Shown in pieces: positions 50,874-63,501 of a DNA stretch of 64,000 nt. Position numbers and translations under genes: made by a program. The notes below the pieces were generated by a model. It worked only from the letters and a program-made list of their open reading frames with translations. It did no database searches and was not told the DNA's origin. The stretch comes from Albifimbria verrucaria (Eukaryota > Ascomycota > Sordariomycetes > Hypocreales > Stachybotryaceae), in NCBI GenBank assembly GCA_020081605.1, contig JAHREC010000013.1:7192001-7256000 (forward strand). The letters run 5' to 3'. Numbering within the stretch: position 1 is the first letter of the stretch; each line of letters starts with the position of its first letter.

Positions 50874-51825
50874 ATGCCCAAAAGACCGTCTTGATCACAG
50901 GTTGCAGTGATGGTGGTATTGGATCTGCCCTGGCAATTATCCTCAGCAGCGTGGACTTTACGTGTTCGCCACTTCTCGTGATGTAAACAAAATGAGCGAG
51001 CTCAGTGGATTATCTAGCATTACAACATTGAGTCTCGACGTCATCAAGCCAATTGACATCCAAGCCGCTGTTGACAAGGTCTCCCAGGAAACAGGTGGTT
51101 CTCTGGATTACCTGATCAGCAACGCTGGGCGCAACCATTTCATGCCCATTCTTGATGAAGATCTAAACGCCATCAGAAACCTTTTTGAGATCAATTTCTT
51201 AGGCCCAATAGCACTAACTCAAGCTTTTGCTCCTCTCCTAATCAAGGCTCAGGGATTGGCGGTCTATATTACATCGACCGCTGGATATCTGAACATTCCC
51301 TACATGGGTAGATCTTTCTACACTCTTCCTGTTGACCAAAGGCATTTCAGCAAACTGATTTCGAGCATTGAAGGAACATAGTCGGCGTCCAAGAGAGCAC
51401 TAGAATTCGCAGCCGAACCTTTGCGACTTGAAGTAGCACCATTCGGTGTTGGAGTTCTTGAAGTTGTCACCGGTGGCGTTAAATCAATGGGCCAGACGTA
51501 TTTCAACGACTTGGAGCTCCCACAAGACTCCTCTACAAACAAGTTGAGCATACAGTCATCAGACGTGCACGGAGTAAGGATGGCATGGCCAAGACAGATA
51601 CGACGGAGTATGCTACAACCGTCGTGTGCGAGATCATGAAGCGCACAATCGGTCGATTCTGGCTTGGTGAGCATGCCGATATCGTCAAACACAGCACTAT
51701 GACCACAGTGCCTCAAATTGTAATGGTAAGCGGGCATCCCCTTCACTCCATACGCATCTACTAACCCAAATCAGGATGCTGAGGCTATTCTAGGAACGGG
51801 ATTTGAGGAATTGTCAGGACTATAG
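50874..51825 (+). pseudogene. Short-chain dehydrogenase (AYR1-like) with a stop at the catalytic Tyr
   Basis: The gene reads as a classical SDR of the 1-acyl-dihydroxyacetone-phosphate-reductase (AYR1) type: KTVLITGCSDGGIGSALA (cofactor loop), LDYLISNAGRNHFMP, then ITSTAGYLNIPYMG. A 66-nt intron is likely at 51308-51373. The next exon begins G-T-stop-SASKRALEFAAEPLRLEVAP, so the Tyr codon of the YSASK motif is TAG (51379-51381). The downstream part VVTGGVKSMGQTYF and a last exon from 51775 to TAG 51823-51825 are well conserved. Single-base breaks also lie at 50880-50883, about 50942 and 51530. The stop is a substitution, not a run-length change, so this copy is probably inactive unless it is read through. 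Confidence 0.75.
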
Positions 51826-54800
51826 CACGTATATTTCATTTACAGTTAGATACGAACGAGCGTGACACCTAGTTATGTCTCAAATGTGGACAAGATACTG
51901 TTCCGGAGTCACCATACCTACTTATGCATCTAGTTTAGGAATCTACAACTATTTTACACATCATAATAGCAATAGCAATTTTAGTAAATCTCTAGACGAC
52001 CGTAAATCATAGACATATGAATCGCAATAGAAGGAACAAGACTATATTCAAGTTTTGGTGCAGAAGAAAGTCTATGACGATATTGTAGTCTTTAGGTACA
52101 CGCAAAATATTGATATCCCAGGTCATCACTATTCAAAACTTGAGCTATAATTGAGTAGGCCTAAACCACCACCGCAAGTATGTGGTGATTTGTACCTTCC
52201 TCGGACTTTATTTCAGCCCCTACAGACTCTTTAGCCAGGCCGTTGAGTTCTACAGATACTCGGAGTGCCATAATACATCTATTCATTGACCCTTGCTCGC
52301 TCCTGCCTGTTAGTTACCTATGGTCAAGCTATGCCAGGAGAATACAATCAATTTGCACACATACAAGTATATACCCAGCATATAGTATCAAGGGAGGGCG
52401 AGGTTTTGGCTAAAATTTGCTTCACCTTGCAACCTGTCAGCAATACTACAACAAAAAAGTTGTTTAGTCGGAAAATAAGGCTCCAGATAGTTACCTGATC
52501 ACATTGTGGAGTCAAATTTCGTGCCGCCCTCAATCGTGCGGCACTAACAGTATCCTAGACAGGCATATCCTGTGCAGCGTCGGGATATTAGTTCCAATTG
52601 GCCACAAGCTACATAAAATGCAGCCGTAAGCGACATCACAACGCAAAAGCTCTCTGCCCAGATGGTTCTCTGAGTAATTAATGACCACATCCACGGGGGC
52701 CAAATGTTAGCCAGCATGAATAGAACTGAACAGACATGTCATGGAAACTGCTTGGCACTGCAGTCGTAAACAATGAGCTATGGCTACATTGGGGCTACAT
52801 TTCCACCCTCAAGGATGTGAGGTGGACGATCCTTGGAAGCGAGGTCTAACAATAGTAAGTCTACTTCCTCATAGATTTCAAGAAGTACATATACATGCCC
52901 AAGTCTGATGCAATGTTAGACTTCAGCTCCTTATTTGGGAAAGTGTGGCGCCTACTTTGCAGAAAAGTAGAGGAGTGCATGTCCTGCTGTGGCCAATTTA
53001 CACGAGGAGCGAAAACTTGCTTTTATATAAGCAGCCAGAGTGCTTATCCGGAAGTTACTCCCGCGTCTGCCCTGAGAACTGCCATCACGAATTTGAACTT
53101 CATGAATAGTAAGATCATTCTAATATTTGCCTCTCTTCGACGTCCTATCATGGTTTTAATTAAACCTCAGGACGTGATGAAAGACAATGCGTTGCAGTTT
53201 TGGTTGCGTCTTGGTGTGGTTGCGTTGTCTCTTTACGTTGGATTGCGATTATGCAACGCGAGTTCACAAATTAATGTCATGAAATACAGCGCTTTAATGC
53301 TCCAAATCAGTATTCGACAAAATCAATCTTCATCAACATTCACTCCCTTCCGTCCAGGGCCTTATCGATCTTGAATAAATATATAAGAAGAGGCTATATT
53401 GTGTACTCTATTCAGCTCTATTAACTTATTGTTAGTGGAATGGAAAGTATCATAAGCTATGGAGACTCGCAAATCTGATCATTATCGTTTCTATAAAGAA
53501 ATAAATCGCCGAGCTCATCGATCCTACCCAACTCTCTTAACGAGCCGTATAAGCCGACGTAAGCTGCTCTCGAATCTGATGTGAGGGTTTCTAGTCTGAC
53601 TAGAAATTACTAGATGTTTGGTTTCAAGCACACATTGAATAAGTTTGACCACAATGCCAACGAGCAGAAAGTCATTAGGACACGAATCTATGGCCGTCTT
53701 TTGCAGGTTAGTTAACTGATTCATCTAGATTCACTCTACCCACATCTTCTTAGAGTGTTACGCCCAAGCATGCAATTATCTGTGTGTCTGCGTATAATCT
53801 CATGCATGACGCGAAGACCTACCTTCAGCTGGACTATGTCAACCCAGCAAGACATCTAAGATTTGAAGATCAGGAACAACAGAAATTTACGCGAGTCTCT
53901 AAGACGTTCCCTATTTGGGGTTATGGGTCGTTAGCTTGGTAAGTAGCATACTGTTCGTTCTGCCACTTTTCAATCAGACCAGTTATTTACTTATTCCTTC
54001 ATACAGCCCCAGTCGCTTCCATGCATCATTGGTTATCAAGGTGGTAGTTATGGATTTACCTCTGAAATATGAACCAAAGCTAGAAGACTAAAAGGCCCAT
54101 ACCAGATGGTTCTGAGAGATATTTACCGTGCCATATGAGTCCACCAGAGTTTTGTCAAAGGAGCCTTAAACACAGTTCTCCTCAGAAGTCCAAGTAATGT
54201 ATTCGGGCTGCGCCGTAAAATGGAACTGGGCAGCCCTTATCAATTACTTAGCTTACGACTAAACAAATACTTCACGGCCGCCTTTACGCAAAGGAAGAGC
54301 CACCAAGCATCTTTCTAGATTTGTTGTTACAATTGAGGTGACTGAGAAGTAGTTCATCCTTAATGAGTCGTATAGAGGTCTTCATGACGGTATCATGTAT
54401 TACCTTGTCAACCCCTAGTGAATCACTTCAATGTAAGTGACGGGGTTTAACGATCAATGTTTCCAACATTGAAGACATCAAACATAACTAGAGTTTAGAA
54501 TATCGATTTGGGAAAGGTTATCTCTCTTTATAGAGTGATGGCTCGCTCCTACCGCCTTATATGTCACATAACGAATCTGGTCGCAGACCCATGTTGGAGT
54601 ATGCCCGACAGAATCCTGGGACGCAATTCAAAAGTCTTATGTAGCGTTAGGAGAAAACTTGAGGGATTAACTAGCCTGCATTTTATATATTCCGGAAGCC
54701 CGCACAGGACTGGATCATCAATAAGGTGCCGGGTTCTACATTTTGCTTACACTAACAAGACTATAATCTTCAACTGTTGACACCAGTCATAGCGCATTGT

Positions 54801-54918
54801 TACGATCCTGGCAAAGCCATGTGGGCAAACTTCGCGTCGTGTTGATTTATGCGCTGCGCCTGATATTTGACCTTCCTATTTTTATTTTATTTTTGTATAG
54901 AGACCCTGCATAAGACAA
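51826..54918. other. Intergenic, one coding-like scrap
   Basis: No gene is supported. A 53-codon stop-free plus-strand stretch at 53784-53942 (YLQLDYVNPARHLRFEDQ, then FPIWGYGSLAW) has protein-like composition and ends at a gtaagt donor-like site, but I do not recognise it. Confidence 0.4.
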
Positions 54919-56602
54919 TTAAGCTGGGATTGCTGTTTCGAATTTACTCTTTCTCCTGATTGCTCTTCCCCACTTGAAAAAGATCCATGGCAGCGGTAGC
55001 AGAGCCAAAGCAATGAATGCGAGTAGGGTACTCGCCCAATCTATACCGAGCGTCTGATACACTAAAAGCAAAAGGTCAGACATCGCAACAGCATAGAAAA
55101 ATACAGCTAGGAGACTTACTCTGGACTGTGAATAGTGGGAAGGCGCCGGCAAGAATGTAGCGTGCAAGGCTGTTAGCACTCGATGCACTCGCGACATTCT
55201 GGGGAGTATAAGTGTCGACCAGGTACTGGATTACAGAGATGAAGAGACAAATATTGCCCCAGGCAAATGGCATGATGGCTACCGCAGTACTGGCCCAGCT
55301 AACATCGCTCCTTGCTGACCAGGCAAACCAAAAAGAGAGATTGGAAGCCCAAAGCTGCCGATTATGGCGGGATATAGTCTATATTCTGGCGGGGTTTGGT
55401 GAGGCGGGTGCTTCTTCGTCTGCGGTAGGTACAGGACTACTGTGCAGATAACGACGGTGACGGCGCCAAGCAGGCAGCCAACAATGATTGCGACAAACAC
55501 AAGACCCGCCTGCTCCATCGTAAAACCATATACTGTAGTAAAGGTATAAGGCACCGCGGCGAAAAAGCTAAACAGAGTAGCGAACTCGCAAGCTGTGTAT
55601 AGGCACAACAGTCCAATAATGGGTTCTGTAAACAGCATGCGAATAGGTCGAAGCAATGCTATTGTCAAGAACATGGCCACGACTTTTCTTGTTGGGGAGA
55701 CGGGGCAACAGGTTGGCCCATTTTCTTAGCATAACGTCGCTTCAGCGTTGGGTGATGAGTTTCGCTACCCACGAGTGCAGTCAAGAACGCAAAGATGGCG
55801 AAGAAGATGAGGGTCCACTGAGTCCAACGCCACCCCTTTCGAACCGAAACAAATGCGCCAATGACAGGCCTAGTGCATTGTTAGTTCAGGAGAAGCCATA
55901 CAGTATAGAGACATTCACAATTGAAATACTCACCCAAACCCAGGCCCAAGGAAAGGCATCAAGATAAATATAGTCGACGGCAGGCCTCTCTCAAATGGTA
56001 AATAAATGTCGGTCATTGTACCTGCTCCTATCGCCAGACTCGGTGCAAATGAGAAGCCTGCCATGAATCGTAGAAAGCAGAGCGCACCAAAGTTATGGGT
56101 TAAAGCGGCGCCAAGCGTGAAGAGCGCACCCAAAGGTACGGATCCGAGGTACACTGGGTACCTGCCAACTGTTTCTGATAAAGGACCGCCTACAACAGGT
56201 CCAAGTCCTAGAGCAAACACGTAGAGAGACAAGGGAAGTATCGACTGTGTGATGGTGACATCGAATTCTGTTTGAAACTGGTCACGGGCAGAGCTTGGTA
56301 GAGAAGTTCCGATAGATCTACACGACGTCGGCGCGTTCAGAATGGGTTCTCAAGATATCTGGCCATATTTTAACATACGCTGTGAAGGCAATAGCTGCTG
56401 ACATGATGACTTGCAGCATCTTCTTCCGTGGTGTCCAGTTATACGGATTCTCCAGGGCTTCATCCCAGCTCAAGCTCGCATCGGTGTCTTCTCCAGTCTT
56501 CTGCTGATCATTGTATTCTTTCGATGAGGCTTCGGGGCGAGCGTTATCCGCCTTCTGAAGTGCGAATTGCTGTCCTTCAACATCGTCGTTGAGTTGTGCC
56601 AT
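54919..56602 (-). CDS. MFS multidrug-type transporter (DHA1-like)
   Basis: The ATG at 56602 begins a polar cytoplasmic N-terminus, then SWDEALENPYNWTPRKK, the usual lead-in to helix 1 of fungal DHA1 exporters. Introns join AFTA to SIGTSLPSSA (near 56275-56350), PGFG to PVIGAFVSVRKGW (near 55870-55935), and FTVQ to MYQTLGIDWA (near 55060-55118). The MFS motif region reads GLGPVVGGPLSETVGR. About twelve hydrophobic segments can be followed to TAA 54919-54921. Two single-base breaks lie at GGGG 55702-55705 and the A run 55330-55334. It is a plasma-membrane proton-coupled exporter, divergent from a bZIP gene, and could export a metabolite or confer self-protection. Confidence 0.85.
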
Positions 56603-57208
56603 GGCGGTGACTTTGGAGGCTCAAGAATTGGAAGCGCAACCAGAAATTTGGCTATGCAATAAAAGACGAAAGGCGATACTCCCGTACCTGATTGCAATAG
56701 ATGAACGACAAATAGGTATCTCAATTGGTGGGGCCTCACAATGAGATGAGGTCGTTGAAAGGGTGAATAGATATGGCATCTGAGAAAGAGTTAGAAAAGA
56801 AGTCGTCTCAATATCTGATAGAATGGCCTCCCAACAGATCGACTTCTTCTGAACAGGTCCGGAATTGATTACTGATCCTTTTCTCACGCCTTCGTAGCTG
56901 TCGTGAGAGATGGCACTCGACCACCGACGTAGTTGTACGGGTAGGACACCCTCATGTGCAACGGCCCGCTTTCGACCCACCGGATCACCTCGGCACGTCT
57001 CCACCAAAATAGCCATGTCCCCACTGGCGTGATGACCAAATCACTCCGACCGAGCCTTAGCGCCTTCGCCCTGCTCACACTTCTAAAACACGTAAAATAT
57101 TCCGACGTCTCATCACACCTCCGAATCTGATGACAACCTTTCGTGGTATGAAGTGACAGCACTCTTATCCTGCGTACGTGCATCAAACCATGACAGACGG
57201 CGGATGAT
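56603..57208. promoter_or_regulatory. Divergent promoter region of the MFS and bZIP genes
   Basis: The 606 bp between the two divergent ATGs contain no supported gene. Its sharing suggests coordinated transcription of regulator and transporter (inference). Confidence 0.4.
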
Positions 57209-58615
57209 ATGGAAGACGTTCCTGTTGATCTTGACACCGACGCAAGCTCCGCCCGGCTGGACCGGAGCAGAGGACGACCAAAGAAAGCCCTAGAAGGTGA
57301 TTCGAAAAAGGTATGCTTATACCGAGATGCATATCACCGAGGTGCAATATGACACTAAATTGATTGACTCCTCTGCTTCTTCAGATTCGGCGAGAGAAAA
57401 ATCGCATCGCACAGCGCGAGCTCCGACTGCGTCAGCAAGCTTCGAGGAGAGACCAGAAGAAGCGGGTCGAGGTCTTGGAGACCACATTGAGCACGGTTGT
57501 GTCTCTTTTTCTTGATGTTGCCGACAATGCTTTGAAATCACGATCAGCGCAGCGGATACTGCACTGATGGACTCACTTCGTCACTCGATTGGCAGCATGC
57601 TCCTTGCTATCGGAGATCTTAACGATGCCAAGATGGAGCAGCAGATCATAGATCATTCGGCCTCGAACTCTTTAGGAACAGGGGTTCAGAATGAAAAGGT
57701 CAACACGCTCGAGAAAATCGGCATGCTTCAATCTGATAGTGCTGTGCCAGATCGGGATTGCCTCGCCAACCTTCGCAGTCCCACGGATGTCGTTGTCACG
57801 CAATCAGCGTCGACCACCAAAGAGGCTGCGGCTAGCAGTAGTATCAACAATATCTTTGGCAACGGCTGGATGGGAGAGATGGCATCTTACGACTTTTTCT
57901 CTAATGTTTATGGTTCATGCAAGTCATTCCGTCAAAACCAACTGTCCTCGCAAATTACCTTTATGGCCCTGAGCCGTGGCTACTACGCGCTTCTCCATGC
58001 CAATCACGACGTCGAACCACTAGTCGCCCGTGCATTTGGCCATCTTCTAAGCGTGTATCCCCGTGATGCAGTCCTTCGCGACCTGCGTTGGCGTCTCAGT
58101 CAAGCCATATCCGAGCTCCAGCTTCTGGGGGTACTGTCCTCAGCCAAGCCACCGCCGCCTTATACAATATCCACGTACCCATGTCCAACAACACTCTCAA
58201 GTTCACTGGCGGCATCAAATACGCATCCGACAATGTACCGTCGACAGCTGTCTTGGATGATCTGTGTAACGCGGAAGAGCTCGCAGTGGCAATCAGTCAG
58301 CGGACTCGAGGTGATACTACTGGTGACATCCTCGAAATATCTACGACACTAGTATCTTTAACTCGCGAAGAGGGTGTATATTATAAAGACTCGACAACAT
58401 TCCATACAATGCCGAAGACGGTCGATTGCTCAAATGATGACCTTCAATCTTCCGGACAGGCATGGATCAGTATTTCCAAGTCAGTCCTCCTGAATAATAT
58501 TTCTACTTCGGGGATATGTCTTGGCGCTGGACCCATGTTCTTGCGGTCAAGACTGAATACGATCATTCTGGCGTCTGCGATGCCACCACCAACGGGCTCT
58601 AGAGCCTCGACATAG
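57209..58615 (+). CDS. bZIP transcription factor
   Basis: Exon 1 (57209-57310) encodes 34 residues including an AT-hook-like RGRPKK. Exon 2 begins at 57385 with the basic region IRREKNRIAQRELRLRQQ, matching the N-x7-R bZIP signature, and continues into a short zipper-like helix (VEVLETTLSTVVSLFLDVAD). The C-terminal part, from 57567, is helix-rich and of unknown fold. Frame breaks lie at AAA 57535-57537 and G5 58127-58131. Beyond about 58390 the frame is uncertain and the true stop may be 58602 rather than 58615. It is a nuclear regulator, probably of the divergent MFS gene; its basic region differs from the canonical NRxAQRxxR yeast AP-1 form only slightly. Confidence 0.75.
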
Positions 58616-59710
58616 GCGTATGCCTTGCCTTCTCTTGGGCTGTTCTAATGCTTCTAATGAAAATACGTGAAACATCTACAGGTATGATACTGTTTCTATA
58701 TGATCGTTTCGTTAGATATAAGTGATAGCTAAGATTGGCCGGAGTGGTGAAGGTTTTTGAATACTTATCGTCAAATGTCTGTCCCGCCTGCTTCCTGTCT
58801 ATTCTAGGGAGTTATGCGATCCGTTTGGGGAGGCTAATCGAATATCGGTTGGGGCATACGAGATCTGGCATGAACTTCACATTGATCTAACGAATCCTTG
58901 GGTCTCTTCGAGCGGTCCTTCGGCATCCTTATTGCTATTTGTATCACCATCGCCAATTTCACAGGCATAGTATAAGCAGACCCAATATTCTTGGGCGGAT
59001 GAAGATGCCAAGGGTGCAAGCAAAGAAAAAATATTCGGGCGTATAAATAATGCACCTTGTAATTCACCCGGCAAGCGTTGCGGCTGTAGGTTATAATAGC
59101 ATTTATCAGCTACATGAGACGTGATTTTGTATGTGAAATGCTGTTTTGGGCTGTGATGGGCTTAATATAATTGCGAAGTGCTTTCTGAGCTAGAAGCTAT
59201 AGGCGATGCGTGTCTTTGTCCTTCAACAAATTTGGCTCTTGCGGCCCCTCTAGAGGAATTTGTCCCAGTTGGAGATGTTTACGGCCGGGAAAGTTAATCC
59301 AAGACTCGAGGTTTGGTTCGTTAAGGGTCGTTGGAATCTCGAGGCTCTCTGGGCAATGTTGCGTAGCGATGTAGGAGTCATGGGCCTCTATCACAGCTTC
59401 TTAGACCGCATCAAACCACTGCTGCGTCTGCCCTATGTCCGTCTCGTACGACTAATTCAGAATGTAATAGTTTTCTAGACCACATACTCTGCATATTTTT
59501 CTCCGAACTACTTCTAAGCCCGCTTGCGACACAATTAGTGTCCCGATCAGAAGTTCGCACGATGGACTGAGTCGTAGAATCAATGAATTGGGGTTCGGCG
59601 CAGTTTCGGAAAACCCGAAACTGTTGCTTATCACTTTCCTCCCTTCTAACATTTGCCCTACTTCTCCAGCTTTTTCTCATCATATCCAGCTCTCTTACTT
59701 TTCCCGCTTC
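58616..59710. other. Intergenic between convergent bZIP and glycosyltransferase genes
   Basis: No supported gene; a CT-rich stretch at 59630-59770 belongs to the 3' end of the glycosyltransferase on the other strand. Confidence 0.5.
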
Positions 59711-60858
59711 TTATCTCATCCTTGTTAATGCTATCTTTTTCTTCTCTCTCCCTTTGCTCTTCATCTGATCAGCCTTTGTCCAGTGACCCCAGAAGTGATG
59801 CTGCACTAATGCATTCTTCGGAATCGACCCATCATGCGTACTCCCGAATGTGACTGGCCCATACCGAAAGCGTCGACTGGTAGCAGTAGCAGGTCCCCAA
59901 TCACTACGCTCTCTCTCATGGGAGACAGCACCGACAAGTTTACATATTTTTCGTCGTAAGCGTACATCTGTTCCAGTATTGCATCGCTGAAGGCAATTGG
60001 CCCAGTTGAGTTCACTACATCCATGTGGACCGATGGCTTATAGCTATTCAGCGGAACATTCTGCGCCGCCGCCACTTCCTCTACGCCCTTGATGGCACGG
60101 TTGATCATCGTTCGAAAGATAGGGTGTCCTGGGGCTCCGGCGAAAGCCCATTGCCCGAATTGCACATCATGCGCCATGCCCCCACATTGGCCCATTGAGA
60201 CGCTCAAACTCGATGCCCGCGACGAAGCCGATGCGATCTCTCAAGGCGACAGGGACCCAGGTATCGAGGGGTCGGAGTGCAGTTGCGTCGATATCGGCGT
60301 ATATGCCTCCCTCGATATTGAAGATGAGATATCGGAGGAGATCTGACTTCATACCCGTGTTGACCAGGCTCTCGTAAACTTCGATTACCTGAGGTTCGTC
60401 GGCGTAGTATTTCTTGACGAAGTCGTCACTCTTTCGCTTGCCCATCAATGTACTAACGTTCGATTATATTTAGTTAGTGAGTGTTTACTGAGGTATCATT
60501 TTCAACCATAAAATATTATGATAAGACAGCTCGGCTGAGGGTTTCATGGCGAGTCTCACTATTGGTAATACATGCCATTCGCTAACCAAGACTTGACCTC
60601 GCGCAAGTCCTCTGGATCGCAGTTGTCATCCTTGAATATGATCTGCCAGATCTTCTGTGGAATCGGGCTCTTCTCTAGGTCGACTGCAATAGCCTTGCTG
60701 CTAGGATTTGAGCCATGGCTTTTGATGCTGGAGAGTCTGAGCAGGGTCTCATGAAGAAGGCCATTATAAATCCACAACCATGACGCAAGGAGAAAGATTA
60801 TAAAGATAATTACCGGCACCCGTAGCCACGGCTGCCGGAGAGGGTGTAAAAGCGCCAT
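59711..60858 (-). CDS. OCH1-like alpha-1,6-mannosyltransferase (GT32)
   Basis: The ATG at 60858 begins a type II membrane anchor (PVIIFIIFLLASWLWIYNG at residues 15-33), placing the enzyme in the Golgi. PQKIWQIIF marks the start of the catalytic domain. An intron of about 105 bp joins GMYYQ to YTLMGKRKSD. The DXD nucleotide-sugar motif reads GGIYADIDATALRPLDTW. MKSDLLRYL precedes it, and HDVQFGQWAFAGAPGHP and a late HHFWGHW follow, all typical of GT32. Two single-base breaks occur at the C run 60179-60183 and CCC 59842-59844; after the second the protein extends to TAA 59711-59713. It would transfer mannose to N-glycans or a related acceptor. The gene appears complete apart from the breaks. 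Confidence 0.83.
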
Positions 60859-61356
60859 ATGTAGGGCCTATTGTCGTGGAAATTCAAGCGAGTTCATGCC
60901 ATGAAGTTGCATTCGAGTGTGCGCCAGGACAGGCTCTTGCAGAGATCAAGTTCGTGGGTCATATGGCAATCATACGCCATGTCAGGAGCTATCATAGACA
61001 GAAAGAAGAATCTAGCTCGCACACGGCACATAAAGCCAATTAATAAGGCCATTTCGAATGTATTCAACATCTTTCGCGGTGGTTTTTGCGTTCAGAGAGC
61101 TCTCCTGATTAGCCGGCATGGTCTAGCCACTCAGAAACTGGAAGATAACAGATTTCCAAAACCAGCTGCTAACCCAGGGAGCATTATGTCGGTACCGGAT
61201 TCCTGACGTGAATCATCCGATTCGATAGATTGAGCATGCAGACAGTGGCTTCATTTCATTGTAAAGTAGCGTAACCGGAGTGCTGACGTGGACGGTCCGA
61301 ATCTGTTAGAGGAAGCATACGGGATTGTTCTTCAAGGTAATTTTCCCTCCGCAACC

Positions 61357-61815
<459 letters not shown>

Positions 61816-62508
61816 CGATGAGGTATGGGATGACTTTAGGCCAGTTCATGCATGGCTGTCACCGTAACCGCGCTCGTTATTTGTGGAATCTTGCTGTTAC
61901 CCAGCGAGACGTACCTAGCCTGGGCGCACTAAGCCTGGCTAATCCAATTGCCATCCCGTGGAGGTGTGGGTAGCCTCGAACTGAAGCGTTCTGTGGTAGA
62001 GTCTAATTATTTACGTAACCCGCCTGTGTTATCTATAGCCTTATAGTATGGTTGCCAGCAGTGGCCCTTTCCTGCCCTTTAGTATGAGCAAATGTGATTT
62101 TTTCTTGATTCATTAATTCTTTCTCTCTTCTCTTATGAGTACGAAAAACTCAAAGGGTTATGCAAAAACAGATTTAGTATTAGTCTCAAACCCAGGACAG
62201 GTAGCGGAGATATATATTTGCTTGAGTGCGGCCGGAAAGGATAGCAATAAGTCAGAGGCTTTAGCATCAGGAATTAGTAGGTAAATCGGCGAGCTATAGC
62301 TTCGCGTTTACCTGCTGAAAGCTTGCTTGAAAGCATCTTGGCCCTTGAATATGTATTCCAGACCTTGAAAGTCTTCCGCGGGTGCCCAATGGGACTCAAG
62401 AGAGCCGATCTACCCGGAGACTAAACATATTAATGACCTTGGTGCAAGTAAAGCGAAGCATTTAATGATATGACTTCAGTATTCATGTAATGGCTATTTT
62501 ACATTTAT
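61816..62508. other. Intergenic, short minus-strand coding scrap
   Basis: On the minus strand, about 62308-62404 reads HWAPAEDFQGLEYIFKGQDA and ends FSR-stop, a protein-like C-terminal fragment I do not recognise. Nothing else is seen. Confidence 0.35.
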
Positions 62509-63501
62509 TTAATGTTTTATAACAATCTTCCCTCCGGCGCTATGCGAATCCAAAACCCGATGAGCAGATTGAATATCTTCGTAGTCAAATATATGTGTCG
62601 GTTTTGCGTTCCACACTCCGTTCTCAATCTTACGCACAATCTCTTGGAATGGAATTCCACTGAGTGGAAAGTCGACTGTTCCCAATACCTTACTATGAAA
62701 TAGGCTGAAATGAACACCGGACTCCATCTGTACCATAGGGTTGAAATCTGTAAGTGGCTGCAGTCCACCAAGCCACCCTGCTTGTAGCATGCGGCCACCG
62801 GGCCGAGTCAGAGCAATGGATTCAAGAAGCACATTATTCCCAATGAGGTTCAGAACCTTGTCAAAACAGGGTGGGTGTTCAAACACCTTGCCGAGCTCCT
62901 TTTGCTCTTGCCTCACGTCAGTAGCGCCCATCTCCTTCAGCCAGTCGAATCGTGCAAGCTGTCTGGTAGTGGCTGTAACCTCTGCACCGGCATCTACTGC
63001 CAAATGAAGCGCAGCTTGGCCGACGGTAGATGTTGCACCTCGAATGAGGATTCTATCCCCGGGTTGTACATCCAGGGTAGTAAAGAGGCAAGAGTATGCT
63101 GTGGCATATACTTCCGGCAAGGCGGCGAGATCCTCCCATGGTAGACTTGTCTCAATTTGAACCGCATTATTAACCGGTATGTTAACGTATTGCCCATATC
63201 CTCCTGGGCGATTACGTCCCATTCCACCCATCATGCCTATGATCTTCGCGCCGAGAGGAAATTGCCCACCGGGGCAAGCGACGACAATGCCGACACATTC
63301 AAGGCCTGAAATGGGGTTCCATTCGTCCCATTCGCCCTTACGCATATGCATCTCGGCGTGGTTGACACCGAAAGCTCTGACTTCCACGAGGACATGACCT
63401 TGCTCGGGAATAGGCTGAGGAACTGTCTGGATTTCCAGCACTTCGGGACCGCCGAACTTTGTAATAACGACAGCTTTCATCATTGGAGGCATGGTAAGCA
63501 T
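62509..63501 (-). CDS. Zinc-free MDR reductase (quinone oxidoreductase-like)
   Basis: This is an uninterrupted 330-residue frame. The GroES-like N-terminal domain contains VLVEVRAFGVNHAEMHMRKG and ISGLECVGIV, lacking the catalytic zinc ligands of alcohol dehydrogenases. The Rossmann domain has ILIRGATSTVGQAALHLAVD, the AxxGxxG NADPH-binding form. The C-terminus HSAGGKIVIKH is the usual MDR ending. The start at 63501 or the Met three residues later are both possible. It would reduce a quinone or an activated double bond with NADPH, and can act in trans with highly reducing synthases, though this one already has its own ER domain. It shows no frame break. Confidence 0.87.
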   Translation of the reverse strand: MLTMPPMMKAVVITKFGGPEVLEIQTVPQPIPEQGHVLVEVRAFGVNHAEMHMRKGEWDEWNPISGLECVGIVVACPGGQFPLGAKIIGMMGGMGRNRPGGYGQYVNIPVNNAVQIETSLPWEDLAALPEVYATAYSCLFTTLDVQPGDRILIRGATSTVGQAALHLAVDAGAEVTATTRQLARFDWLKEMGATDVRQEQKELGKVFEHPPCFDKVLNLIGNNVLLESIALTRPGGRMLQAGWLGGLQPLTDFNPMVQMESGVHFSLFHSKVLGTVDFPLSGIPFQEIVRKIENGVWNAKPTHIFDYEDIQSAHRVLDSHSAGGKIVIKH

